From: Candidatus Krumholzibacteriia bacterium
Lineage (GTDB): Bacteria; Krumholzibacteriota; Krumholzibacteriia; G020349025
Direction of reading: 5' to 3'
Assembly (NCBI GenBank): GCA_035649275.1
Contig: DASRJW010000033.1
Location: 1 to 23,528, forward strand
Length of the DNA stretch: 23,528 nucleotides
The notes under the pieces are model-generated. The model made no database searches, was not told the origin of the DNA, and saw only the letters and a program-made list of their open reading frames with translations. The translations under genes and the position numbers were made by a program. Of this stretch, positions 6,014 through 16,711 are shown piece after piece. Within the stretch, counting starts at the first letter, position 1. Each line of letters opens with the position of its first letter.

Positions 6014-7750
6014 TCAGTCCTGGGGCGCTCCACCCACCGTGCCCGTGCTCGAGTTTCGCAATGTCGCTGGCGCCTCAGACTCGCCGGCGCCGTTGTCGCG
6101 AATTCTCCCCTGCGGCAGCCAGTCCTGCGCTGCGCCCGGCACGCTGTACTCGTAGGGGCCGCGCAGGGCAACGACCTCGCCGGCAAAGTTGCCATGCCCA
6201 GGCGGCGAAGCCGCCAGCCATTCCAATGTCGTCGCTTCCCAGGGATTGGCCGCTGCCCGCCGCCCCCGCGCCAGGCTCCAGAAGAAGTTGAAAATGAAAG
6301 GGGTCTGCGCCACGAACAGGCCGAAGGCGCCGAGGGTGGAGATGAGGTTGTAACGCTGCGCTCCGCCGAGCAGCAGGTCGAACTGCGAAGGATCGGCGAC
6401 CCGCCGTGGGTGTCCCGCCAGGCCGAGGAGGAACTGGGGCAGGAAGGTCAGATTGAAGAAGACGAGGGTGAGCCAGAAGTGCACCGTGCCGAGCCCCGAG
6501 TGCATCAACCTCCCGAACATCTTCGGGAACCAATGATACATGCCGGCGAACATCGCCAGGATGACCGCAGGGAAGAGCGTGTAGTGGAAGTGGGCGACGA
6601 CGAAATAGGTGTCGTGGAAATAGATGTCCGCAGCCGCCGCGCCCAGAAAGATCCCCGTCGTGCCGCCGATGAGGAAGTTGGCCAGGGTGCCCACGGCGAA
6701 GAGCATGGCCGGGGTGTAGCGGATCGAACCACGCCAGAGCGTGGCGATGAAGGAGAAAAGCTGCACGGCGAAGGGCACGGAAATGAGGAGCGTGGTCACC
6801 GCGAACGGCAAGGCGAGGCGCGGATCCATGCCGCTCACGAACTGGTGGTGCGCCCAGACGAGGAAGCTGAGCAAACCGGAGACGAGCACGGACCAGACGA
6901 TCATCCGGTAGCCGAACAGCGGTTTCCGCGCCCCGGAGGTCAGCACCTCCGCCACCACCCCGAGACCGGGCAACAGGATCACGTACACCTCCGGGTGCCC
7001 GAAGAACCAGAAGAGGTGCTGGAAGAGGAGCGGGTCGCCGCCCTTGGCGGGGTCGAAGAAGCCGCTGCCGAAGTTGCGGTCGAGGAAGAGCATGAGGGCG
7101 CCGCCGAGCAAGGGCCCGACGGAGAGCATGAAGAGCACGGCGGAAACGAGCTGCATCCACACCATGAGGGGCAAGTCCATCATGCGCAGGCCCCGGGCGC
7201 GCATATTGATCGCCGTGGTGAGGAAGTTGATGCCGCCCATGAGCACGGAGATGAACTCGAGCATCACGGCGATGATCCAGAGGTCCGTACCCCGTTCGAC
7301 GCCGGTGTAGCCGGGGACGGCGGCGAGCGGCGGATAGGTCGTCCAGCCGCCGGCGGCGGGACCCGACGCCACGAAGAAGGAGGCCAGGAGCACCAGCGTG
7401 CTGGCCAGGAAGGTCCAGTACGACATCATGTTGAGGCGCGGGAAGGCCATGTCGCCGGCGCCGATCATGAGGGGGATGAGGAAGTTGCCGAAGGCTCCGA
7501 GCAGGATGGGCATGGCCACCCAGAAGAGCATGATCGTGCCGTGCATGGTGAGGAAGGCGTTGTAGCGCGCCGGGTCGACGACGCCGAAGAATGGCAGGTC
7601 GTGGTAGGGCCAGGCGAGCTGGGCCCGCATGCCCTGGGCGAGCCAGCCACCGACGAGCGCCATGACGAGGCCGGTGAGCAGGTACTGCTTGGCGATCGTC
7701 TTGTGATCGACGGAGAAGACCCAGCGTCTCCAGAAGCTCGCGCGCACCAT
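6014..7750 (-). CDS. coxA: cytochrome c oxidase subunit I, A-type, atypical K-channel
   Basis: The 578-residue catalytic subunit, reducing O2 at a heme-CuB centre. Ligands are present: His70 (MHGT) and His389 for the low-spin heme, His387 for the active-site heme (VVAHFHY), and His252, His301 and His302 for CuB (HPEVY, HHQ), with the cross-linking Tyr256 and Glu254. The D-channel entry is intact: Asn89, Asp100 and Asn107. Positions aligned with Paracoccus Ser291, Thr351 and Lys354 are Ala267, Phe327 and Gln330, so the canonical K-channel is missing. The spacing from His302 to Gln330 (28) equals that from His326 to Lys354, so alignment slip is unlikely. GHPRR and NPWEATTLEW mark the C-terminal part. 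ATG 7750 shares its A with the coxB stop (TGATG), implying translational coupling. Confidence 0.95.
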   Translation of the reverse strand: MVRASFWRRWVFSVDHKTIAKQYLLTGLVMALVGGWLAQGMRAQLAWPYHDLPFFGVVDPARYNAFLTMHGTIMLFWVAMPILLGAFGNFLIPLMIGAGDMAFPRLNMMSYWTFLASTLVLLASFFVASGPAAGGWTTYPPLAAVPGYTGVERGTDLWIIAVMLEFISVLMGGINFLTTAINMRARGLRMMDLPLMVWMQLVSAVLFMLSVGPLLGGALMLFLDRNFGSGFFDPAKGGDPLLFQHLFWFFGHPEVYVILLPGLGVVAEVLTSGARKPLFGYRMIVWSVLVSGLLSFLVWAHHQFVSGMDPRLALPFAVTTLLISVPFAVQLFSFIATLWRGSIRYTPAMLFAVGTLANFLIGGTTGIFLGAAAADIYFHDTYFVVAHFHYTLFPAVILAMFAGMYHWFPKMFGRLMHSGLGTVHFWLTLVFFNLTFLPQFLLGLAGHPRRVADPSQFDLLLGGAQRYNLISTLGAFGLFVAQTPFIFNFFWSLARGRRAAANPWEATTLEWLAASPPGHGNFAGEVVALRGPYEYSVPGAAQDWLPQGRIRDNGAGESEAPATLRNSSTGTVGGAPQD

Positions 7751-8427
7751 CAGCGTCCACCCTCGGGCGCCGCCGCCGCCACCCACGCCTGGTAGTCCGC
7801 CGGCGACTGCACCTCCAGCGTGCCGCGCATGTTGGTGTGCCCGAGACCGCAGAGCTCGGCACAAACCAGCTGGTACTTGCCAGGACGGGTGGCTTCGAAC
7901 CAGCCGCGCACCGTGCGCCCGGGCACGGCATCCTGCTTCAGGCGCAGGTTGGGAAGGAAGAAGCTGTGGATCACCTCTTTGGCCTGCAGCTCGTACTGCA
8001 CGACTTCTCCCGCCGGCACGTGCATGACGTTGAGCTCGGTGATGTCGTCGGCCGTGTCGAGCACGTTGTCCGCCCCCGGGTGGACGATGGTCCAGGCGTA
8101 CTGCTCGCCGATGACACGCACCGTCAAGGCCGGCTCGGGCATGTGGATCTTGATCGTGTCCCAGGCGCGGGAGCTCGCCGCTTCGATGACGAGATCGAGG
8201 ACGAGGATGGCCGCCACCGGGACCAGGACGACGGCCATGCTGCGCCGCGTCCGCGCCGGCACATAGGCCGCCTGCGGCTGCCAGGGGCGGCGGTAGCGCA
8301 CCGCGAAGTACAGCAACAGCCCCAGGGCGACGGCGAACCAGACGCCCACGATCCACGCCACCAGGTGGATCACGCCATCGACGCGATCCCCGTAGGTCGA
8401 AACGTTCTCGGGGAGCCAGCGGAGCAT
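7750..8427 (-). CDS. coxB: cytochrome c oxidase subunit II (CuA)
   Basis: A 225-residue subunit II that accepts electrons from a cytochrome c or similar donor at CuA and passes them to subunit I. Two membrane helices lie at about 18-43 and 63-84. The periplasmic cupredoxin domain has the aromatic segment VIGEQYAWTI and all CuA ligands: His154 (EVIHSFFLPN), Cys189, Glu191, Cys193, His197 and Met200 in CAELCGLGHTNM. There is no cleavable signal peptide and no C-terminal cytochrome c domain, so a separate donor is needed; none is in this window. A short Asp-rich insertion (DNVLDTADD, about residues 120-128) follows the aromatic region. The ATG is preceded by GGAAGAA, and the stop is fused to the coxA start. 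Confidence 0.95.
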   Translation of the reverse strand: MLRWLPENVSTYGDRVDGVIHLVAWIVGVWFAVALGLLLYFAVRYRRPWQPQAAYVPARTRRSMAVVLVPVAAILVLDLVIEAASSRAWDTIKIHMPEPALTVRVIGEQYAWTIVHPGADNVLDTADDITELNVMHVPAGEVVQYELQAKEVIHSFFLPNLRLKQDAVPGRTVRGWFEATRPGKYQLVCAELCGLGHTNMRGTLEVQSPADYQAWVAAAAPEGGR

Positions 8428-8458
8428 CGTTTCTTCCGTTGCGAACGGCGGACTCGTC

Positions 8459-11341
<2,883 letters not shown>

Positions 11342-11395
11342 GACACACTCACCCGCCAGTCGCAGCCGACACCGGCGGCATTGCATTCGCCCGTC

Positions 11396-11425
11396 CGGGT
11401 CTCCGCCCCAGCGCTGGCGGACCCG
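11396..11425 (-). other. hairpin between the barrel gene and the kinase gene
   Basis: CGGGT-ct-CCGCC / GGCGG-ACCCG forms a 10-bp stem with a 2-base bulge around a CCAGCGCT loop, in the 129-base gap after the barrel stop. There is no T run, so intrinsic termination is not supported. It may mark the boundary between two transcription units. No clear promoter is seen in the gap. Confidence 0.3.
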
Positions 11426-11470
11426 AGCCTCCCTCGTTCCCTCTGGCCCCGGTCCCGGCGCACAGGTCCC

Positions 11471-12904
11471 TCAGAATACACCCGTCACGAAGTGCAACTC
11501 CAAGCGAACGTCCCGCGAGCGGTCCGGCCCCATGGGGAAGGCCACGTCGAGGCGGAGGAAAGTGGGGTCTCCGAAGGGACCGAGGTAGTATTGCACACCG
11601 AGCCCGGCGGCGGCGATCCAGGCGTCGGTGGCGCCGTCCCAGGTGCGGGCGGCGTCGGCCCAGGGCACGAACTGGAAACGCAGCCGCCAGAGGACCGGGA
11701 TGTGGCTGTGCGTGAAGAGATCGTAAGGAATCAGGTACTCCAGCCGGCCGGCGAAGGCCGATTCGCCCACCTGGGCGCGCTTCTTGTAGCCGCGCACCGT
11801 GGAGAGCCCGCCGGCGTCGGCCAGGCGTTGCACCGGAGCGTCGCCCCCGGTGTGGGCGTAGCGGGCGCGCAGCACGAACTCCTGGCGCCAGAAGTAGCGG
11901 CGTAGCGCCAGTTGCAGATCCGTACGGTTGTAGGTGAAGTCCCCACCCAGGTCGCCGCCGGCGACGCGGTGCTCTGCATCCAGCCTCGCCATGTACCGCG
12001 CCAGACCGCCGAGGCGGAGCCTGCCGACCACGGCGCGATCGGTGCCGTCTTGCACCGGATCGTTCACCGGCGCCATGTCGCCGAAGAGGGCGAAGCTGGT
12101 GGTCGCCGCCGCGCTCGCTTCCTCGGCGGCCTCGTAGCCGACGGCGAGGCGCACGCTGCGGTAGCGCCGCCACTCGAGGAAGGCACCGCCGCCGCGGCTG
12201 CGCAGATAGTCGCGCGCGTCCTCGCCGCCGACGAAGGCGCGGATGCTGTTCCAGAGCGGGCGGTTCGAGCCGTAGGGCACCGCGCGTTCTCCGTAGTAGA
12301 CGTGCGCACCGAGACCCCAATCACCCGGCGCCAAGGGAAAGCGCAGCGCCTCGTAGTGCCGGAACTTCTCGCTGCCGAAGGCATAGCCGGCCTGGAGCTC
12401 GACCCAGGGCTCACGCTCTTCATCCTGGCGGCTGCCGACGTCCAATCCCGCCGCGAGCACGAAACCCTCGACGCGGTTGTAGTTCCACAGCCGCGAGCCG
12501 AAGTTGAAGCCCGGGCGGAAGTCCGTGGGATTCTTCTTGCGCGACTTCTCCAGCCCGAGCGAGTCGAGTGCCGCCAGGGCGGAGTCACGGAAAGTCCGGT
12601 TGGGCTGGAGGAGCTCCGGGTCGTAGCGGGCCTTGTCCTGGCGCTGCAAGCGCTCGCGCAGACTCTCGGGGGGAAGACTGTCCGGAGTGACCGGCGTCTC
12701 CAGCACCGGGGCCCGGGTGCTGTCCGCTTCCTCCTGGGCCAACGCAGGCGCTGGTGTCCCCATGAGTGCCAGCGTCCCCGCGCTCGCCAGCACCCCCGCA
12801 CTCACCAGCACTCCACCGCTCGCCAGGGCACCCGTCAGGGCACCCGTCTCCCACCAGGCAGCTGCGAGTGCCGCCACGCACCGAATGGCCCAGGAACGCC
12901 GCAT
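11471..12904 (-). CDS. outer-membrane beta-barrel protein, Omp85-like without visible POTRA domains
   Basis: A 477-residue exported protein. The unusually long N-terminal signal region (about 56 residues, ending PALA|QEE) is followed by a short polar segment (57-125), too small and unlike any POTRA domain. From about 135 on there are alternating aromatic/polar strands typical of a 16-strand barrel. GGLSTVRGYKKR (VRGY at 370-373) matches the lid-loop VRGF/Y motif of the Omp85/bacterial surface antigen family, and the end YLGPFGDPTFLRLDVAFPMG...LHFVTGVF has the terminal aromatic expected for BAM recognition. The gene may form a membrane channel or secretion pore; the substrate is unknown. The ATG is one base after the stop of the LolA-like gene (TGACATG), so the two are probably co-translated. 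Confidence 0.75.
   Translation of the reverse strand: MRRSWAIRCVAALAAAWWETGALTGALASGGVLVSAGVLASAGTLALMGTPAPALAQEEADSTRAPVLETPVTPDSLPPESLRERLQRQDKARYDPELLQPNRTFRDSALAALDSLGLEKSRKKNPTDFRPGFNFGSRLWNYNRVEGFVLAAGLDVGSRQDEEREPWVELQAGYAFGSEKFRHYEALRFPLAPGDWGLGAHVYYGERAVPYGSNRPLWNSIRAFVGGEDARDYLRSRGGGAFLEWRRYRSVRLAVGYEAAEEASAAATTSFALFGDMAPVNDPVQDGTDRAVVGRLRLGGLARYMARLDAEHRVAGGDLGGDFTYNRTDLQLALRRYFWRQEFVLRARYAHTGGDAPVQRLADAGGLSTVRGYKKRAQVGESAFAGRLEYLIPYDLFTHSHIPVLWRLRFQFVPWADAARTWDGATDAWIAAAGLGVQYYLGPFGDPTFLRLDVAFPMGPDRSRDVRLELHFVTGVF
12825..12848 (-). repeat. 12-bp tandem duplication in the signal-peptide coding region
   Basis: AGGGCACCCGTC occurs twice without a gap, encoding TGAL-TGAL in the barrel precursor. 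The adjoining SAGVLA/SAGTLA is a more diverged repeat. The hydrophobic region has apparently lengthened by in-frame duplication. Confidence 0.8.
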
Positions 12905-12905
12905 G

Positions 12906-13742
12906 TCACCGTTTCCCGAAGATGCGTTCGTCATAGCCCTGATCGAAGCGGAAGTCTTCCCGCAGCAGCGCCACCGCCACGTTTTCCGGCGCCTTGCCGA
13001 AGAACACGTTGCGCAGCTCGATCTCCAGCATGACGCGGGTGAACACCCATTCGCCGCCCGGGAGCTCTTCCCAGTGGCGGGAGAAGCTCTTCATGTCCTT
13101 CACCAGGAGGGGGAAGGGATTTTGATTGAAGGTGAACTCCTCGTGGACGATGCGGTAGGCGTCGGTGTCCACGTAGACGATCCCGGACGGCAGGATCTTG
13201 AACTCGGATTTCGGCCGGAAGCCCACCTTGAAGATGACGTGATTGGCTTCGATGGTGCGATCGAGTAGCTCGAAGTTGAACTCCTGTTGGTCTTCCAGGA
13301 AAAACGGCAGTTCGACGAAGTCGCTGAAGCCCCCGGCTTCCATCTTGACGCTCGGGTCTTTTTCAGGGGATTCGTCCAGCACCCAGGCGTCTTCTTGCAG
13401 CTTGAAGCGGTGAACTTCTTCACCGACCTTCACGGAGCGGCTGAAGCCGGTGTCGTCGGCGAACATCTTGAAGACCGCATCGCGCACTTCCTTCTTCTTC
13501 TTCCAGTGCAGGATGCTGCGCACCGTGAGCGTGTAGGTGATGTCCCGGTGTCCGGCGAGCTTGGTCTTCTCCCCCTGGAGGCACCGCGCCAGAATCTCCT
13601 CCAGGGTGAGTTTCTTGCGTTCGACGTGCACGGTGTCCGTGGCGCCAGAGGAAGGCTGCGCCGTGGCGGTCGCCGCGGGCAGCGTGAACGCTGCCGCCAG
13701 CAGGAGGAGGCGCGCTTGCTTCACGAAGCCTGTTCTTGCCAT
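12906..13742 (-). CDS. secreted protein, possibly LolA-like, unknown function
   Basis: A 278-residue protein with a clear signal peptide (MARTGFVKQARLLLLAAA...ATA|QPS, cleavage near 28). The mature part is rich in beta-strand patterns and charged residues: ITYTLTVRSILHWKKKK, FNFELLDRTIEANHVIFKVGF, GIVYVDTDAYRIVHEEF and WVFTRVMLEIELRN. The repeated 'x-V-x-F' strands and the 'VDTDAYRIVHEEF' strand resemble LolA/LolB-like folds that carry lipid or lipoproteins, but this is a shape impression, not a family match. ATG 13742 lies 5 bases after the mqnC stop and no long spacer exists on either side, so it is probably co-transcribed with mqnC and the barrel gene. It may be the periplasmic partner of that barrel. 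Confidence 0.6.
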   Translation of the reverse strand: MARTGFVKQARLLLLAAAFTLPAATATAQPSSGATDTVHVERKKLTLEEILARCLQGEKTKLAGHRDITYTLTVRSILHWKKKKEVRDAVFKMFADDTGFSRSVKVGEEVHRFKLQEDAWVLDESPEKDPSVKMEAGGFSDFVELPFFLEDQQEFNFELLDRTIEANHVIFKVGFRPKSEFKILPSGIVYVDTDAYRIVHEEFTFNQNPFPLLVKDMKSFSRHWEELPGGEWVFTRVMLEIELRNVFFGKAPENVAVALLREDFRFDQGYDERIFGKR

Positions 13743-13747
13743 GGGGA

Positions 13748-14905
13748 TCAGGCGCGCACACGGCGCGGGGCGGCGGGATCCGGGACCTTGTCGATGCGTC
13801 GCAAGATGCGGTAGCGCGAGTCGCGCTGGGCGGGGACGTAGCCAGCCTCCTGGATGCCGCGTTGCAAGGCGATCTCCGCCACGCTGCACAGGCTGGTGCC
13901 GGCGGCGGAAACGACGTTCTCTTCCATCATGGTGCTGCCGAAATCGTCGCAGCCGAACTCCAGGGCCACCTGCGCCAGCTTCGTCCCCTGTGTCGGCCAG
14001 GAAGCCTGGACGTGGTCGAAGTTGTCCAGGAAGAGCCGCGCCAGGGCGACGAGTCGCAGGTATTCGTGAGCGCTGGCGCCGAAGAGACCGCGTTCCTTGC
14101 TGGCACCGAGCGAGGTGTTCTCGATCTGCAGCGTCCAGGCGATGAAGGCGGCGAAGCCGGCCCCGTGCCGGCGCAGGCTCTCGTCCTGCAGAGTGCGGAG
14201 CTTGAGCAGGTGGCCGACGCGTTGCTCCGCCGTCTCGCCGAAGCCGATGACCATGGTGGCCGTGGTCACGAGACCCAGCGATTGCGCGATGCGCATGGCC
14301 TCGAGCCAGCCGGCGGCGCTCTGTTTCTTCGGGCTGACACGCCCGCGCACCTCGTCGTCCAGCATCTCGGCGCCGCCGCCAGGGAGACCGTCGAGCCCGG
14401 CCGCTTGCAAGCGCCGCAGGACCTCGGTCATCGTGCAGCCCTCGATCTGAGCGATGTGATCGATTTCCGAGGGCGAGAAGCAGTTCAACTCGATTTCGGG
14501 GTACTCCGCCCGCATCCAGAGCAGCAGCTCCTCGTACCAGGCGAGGGGCAGGCGGGGGTTGTGTCCACCTTGCATGAGGACGCGGGTGCCGCCGGCGTCG
14601 AGGAGCTCCTCCATCTTGGCGGCGATGGCAGCGCGGGAAAGCGTGTAAGCCTCGGGATGCGTTTCGCTGTGACGGTAGAAGGCGCAGAAATGACAGTCGG
14701 TGATGCAGACGTTCGTATAGTTGATGTTGCGGTCGACGAGGTAGGTGACACGGCGCTCGGGAACGTGGCGGAAGCGCGCCGCCCGCGCCGCTTGCCCGAG
14801 GTCGAGGAGCTCCGCTTCGCGATGCAAGCGCACGGCCTCGTCCGCCGTCAACCGGCGCCCCTGGGCGGCCTCGTGCAGCAGCTTCTCCACCGTCGCGACC
14901 GCCAT
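13748..14905 (-). CDS. mqnC: cyclic dehypoxanthinyl futalosine synthase (MqnC), radical SAM
   Basis: A 385-residue radical SAM enzyme of the futalosine route to menaquinone. It cyclises dehypoxanthinyl futalosine to the cyclic form using a 4Fe-4S cluster and S-adenosylmethionine. The cluster Cys are Cys67, Cys71 and Cys74 in CITDCHFCAFYR. Family signatures in order are VTYLVDRNINYTNVC, LMQGGHNPRLPL, AGLDGLPGGGAEML, TTATMVIGFGET, GFAAFIAWTLQ and GSTMMEENVVSAAGT. These fit MqnC better than the paralogue MqnE. The start is ATG 14905, with AGGAGG 5 bases before it. No other menaquinone gene is in the window, so the pathway must be dispersed. It leads a tight unit with two envelope genes. Confidence 0.93.
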   Translation of the reverse strand: MAVATVEKLLHEAAQGRRLTADEAVRLHREAELLDLGQAARAARFRHVPERRVTYLVDRNINYTNVCITDCHFCAFYRHSETHPEAYTLSRAAIAAKMEELLDAGGTRVLMQGGHNPRLPLAWYEELLLWMRAEYPEIELNCFSPSEIDHIAQIEGCTMTEVLRRLQAAGLDGLPGGGAEMLDDEVRGRVSPKKQSAAGWLEAMRIAQSLGLVTTATMVIGFGETAEQRVGHLLKLRTLQDESLRRHGAGFAAFIAWTLQIENTSLGASKERGLFGASAHEYLRLVALARLFLDNFDHVQASWPTQGTKLAQVALEFGCDDFGSTMMEENVVSAAGTSLCSVAEIALQRGIQEAGYVPAQRDSRYRILRRIDKVPDPAAPRRVRA

Positions 14906-15152
14906 CGGAACCTCCTGAGAAGCCACCGGCTGCGTCTCTCCTCCGACCTCATACGACGCGAAGCCCTAGAAGGGTACAGTCGGTGCAGCCGCAAACCTTA
15001 ACGGAACCGGCAGGGGATTTCCAGGCCGCCTGGCAGAACTCTCGCCGCCCTGTCACAATCCTGACGGAGAGGTTCGGGCGCGGAGCCGCTTGGCCGGTGC
15101 GACCTGGTGGCGAGCCGGCGAGGGCCACTGCTGAAAACCGAGGTGGGACTGC
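14906..15152. other. divergent intergenic region between mqnC and the orphan secreted protein
   Basis: 247 bases holding the mqnC ribosome binding site (14911-14916) and the leader of the rightward gene. A weak rightward promoter-like pair is TGGCAG (15031-15036) and CACAAT (15054-15059), 17 bases apart. The palindrome CCAGGCCGCCTGG spans 15021-15033. I see no convincing leftward promoter, RNA gene or further coding sequence. Confidence 0.4.
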
Positions 15153-15725
15153 GTGCTGACACTGGTGGTGGCAGCCATCATCATGTTCTCGAGCGGTATC
15201 TGTGCCGCGAGTGAGCGCGCAGCGGTGCAGGTGACCCAGCCCATCGGAGGCACCGCTAACGATGTTGTCCTCGGCCAAGTGCTGTATGTGGACTTCTTTG
15301 ACTCTTTCGAGCGATACCGATCCGTGAGACTGACTGCAAGCGAGAATGCCGTCAAGACAGACCAGGGTGCACAGAATCTGAACGTCGCCTTTGATTTCGG
15401 AATCAAGATCCAGATCCTCGGGATCAAGCAAACATCGTTCGACGAGATGATCCAGGCATTTGCGGCTCGTGAAACGCTGCAGGTCGAGATGGCCTTACCG
15501 CCGCGTGGAAAACCATCAGATTACTTCGAGCCGATTCGCGAGCTGATCGTTCATGCGACGAAACAGTGCGTACTCGAGAACGCAAAGCGCTACTCGCCAC
15601 CTCTGAAGTACGTATCTCTGCAGGTCACGGGCGACCCAGAGTTCGCGAAACTGTCCGGTGATTACTCGCTGGAGAACATTCCCGCTCATCTTCCTGCCCG
15701 CAGCGGGTGGGGCAGGATCCGGTAG
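15153..15725 (+). CDS. orphan secreted protein of unknown function
   Basis: A 190-residue frame starting at GTG 15153 behind GAGGTGGG. The N-terminus (MLTLVVAAIIMFSSGICAAS) is a good signal peptide. The mature protein is about half beta-like: VVLGQVLYVDFFDSFERYRSVRL, VAFDFGIKIQILGI and FDEMIQAFAARETLQVEMAL. There is a single internal Cys in TKQCVLENAKRYSPP. I do not recognise the family. Third-position GC is visibly lower than in neighbours (codons such as gat, ttt, aaa, gtt and cga are frequent), hinting at recent acquisition or weak expression. The C-terminal codons overlap a hairpin (15693-15716). A gap of 67 bases separates it from the next gene. Confidence 0.6.
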   Translation: MLTLVVAAIIMFSSGICAASERAAVQVTQPIGGTANDVVLGQVLYVDFFDSFERYRSVRLTASENAVKTDQGAQNLNVAFDFGIKIQILGIKQTSFDEMIQAFAARETLQVEMALPPRGKPSDYFEPIRELIVHATKQCVLENAKRYSPPLKYVSLQVTGDPEFAKLSGDYSLENIPAHLPARSGWGRIR

Positions 15726-15792
15726 TGAAGGAAGACGCCTGTAGCAAGGCCACGATGTTGCATGCATCGAATCTCTGCTCTAGGGAGGTCGC

Positions 15793-16674
15793 TTGACCGA
15801 CGCCCTCGAACGACTGCTCGCGTCGCGCGAAGTCGTCTTCCTCGACGGTCCGACTGGGACGGAGCTGGAGCGCCGCGGCGTGCCGACAAAGCGGCCGCTC
15901 TGGACCGCCGATGCCGCCGTCGCGGTGCCCGAGATCTTGCAGCAGATCCATCTCGACTACCTGCAGGCGGGAGCCAACATCATCACGGCGAATACCTTCC
16001 GGACCACGCCGTACACGCTCCGCAAGTGCGGCCGCGAGCAGGAGGCAGCAGAGCTCACCGAACGAAGCGTAGCCGTGGCACACCGGGCCTGCGAGATCAT
16101 GGGTCGCGGCTTGGTGGCGGGAAGCATGGCTCCCTTGGAGGATTGCTTCCACCCCGAGCGCGTGCCGCCCGGTGAAGTGCTCCTGCGCGAGCACTCCGCC
16201 CACGCCCTCAATCTCCAGGCGGCCGGCGTCGACCTCCTCCTGGTCGAGACCATGAACACGGCGCGCGAAGCCCACGATGCGGCGCTCGTCGCCCTCGACA
16301 CTGGTCTCCCCGTTCTCGTCAGCCTGATCCTCGATCCCAACGGGACCGGCGACTTGCTTTCCGGCGAGGACCTCGAGGTGGCTTGGGCGCACCTTCGGCC
16401 CCTGCCGGTGGCGGGATTCCTGGTGAACTGCTCGCCGCCAGTGGTCGTGACCGCGGCTCTCGAACGCATGCAATGGTCCGAGGAGGAGCGCCCCATCGGC
16501 GCCTACGCCAACTACGGCAAAGAAACCCCGGACGGCCAGTGGGCGCCCGACACGAGCACGCCGCCGGCGGAGTACGGCCGCATCGCTGCCTCCTGGCGCG
16601 ACCTCGGCGCGCGGCTCATCGGCGGCTGCTGCGGCACGACACCGGAGCACCTGCGCGCCGCCACCGCGCGGTGA
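15793..16674 (+). CDS. homocysteine S-methyltransferase-family enzyme
   Basis: A 293-residue TIM-barrel enzyme of the MmuM/MetH-N family. It opens with FLDGPTGTELERRGV, then GANIITANTFRTTPY and LLLVETMNT. The zinc-thiolate triad is complete: Cys213 in VNCSPP, and Cys279-Cys280 in GGCCGTTPEH. Such enzymes transfer a methyl group from S-methylmethionine, S-adenosylmethionine or betaine-like donors to homocysteine. No cobalamin or folate domain is fused, so it is not a full MetH. The start is TTG 15793, supported by GGGAGG 4-5 bases upstream. Donor specificity is not predictable. The gene precedes a membrane methyltransferase-like gene on the same strand, 37 bases away. Confidence 0.88.
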   Translation: MTDALERLLASREVVFLDGPTGTELERRGVPTKRPLWTADAAVAVPEILQQIHLDYLQAGANIITANTFRTTPYTLRKCGREQEAAELTERSVAVAHRACEIMGRGLVAGSMAPLEDCFHPERVPPGEVLLREHSAHALNLQAAGVDLLLVETMNTAREAHDAALVALDTGLPVLVSLILDPNGTGDLLSGEDLEVAWAHLRPLPVAGFLVNCSPPVVVTAALERMQWSEEERPIGAYANYGKETPDGQWAPDTSTPPAEYGRIAASWRDLGARLIGGCCGTTPEHLRAATAR

Positions 16675-16711
16675 ACCATCTGATGTCACACCCCTCAGGC
16701 GATACCGACAC

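Noticed and set aside
6194-7795. A long + strand frame opposite coxA.
   Set aside because: It is Glu/His/Arg-rich antisense sequence of coxA without an independent signature.
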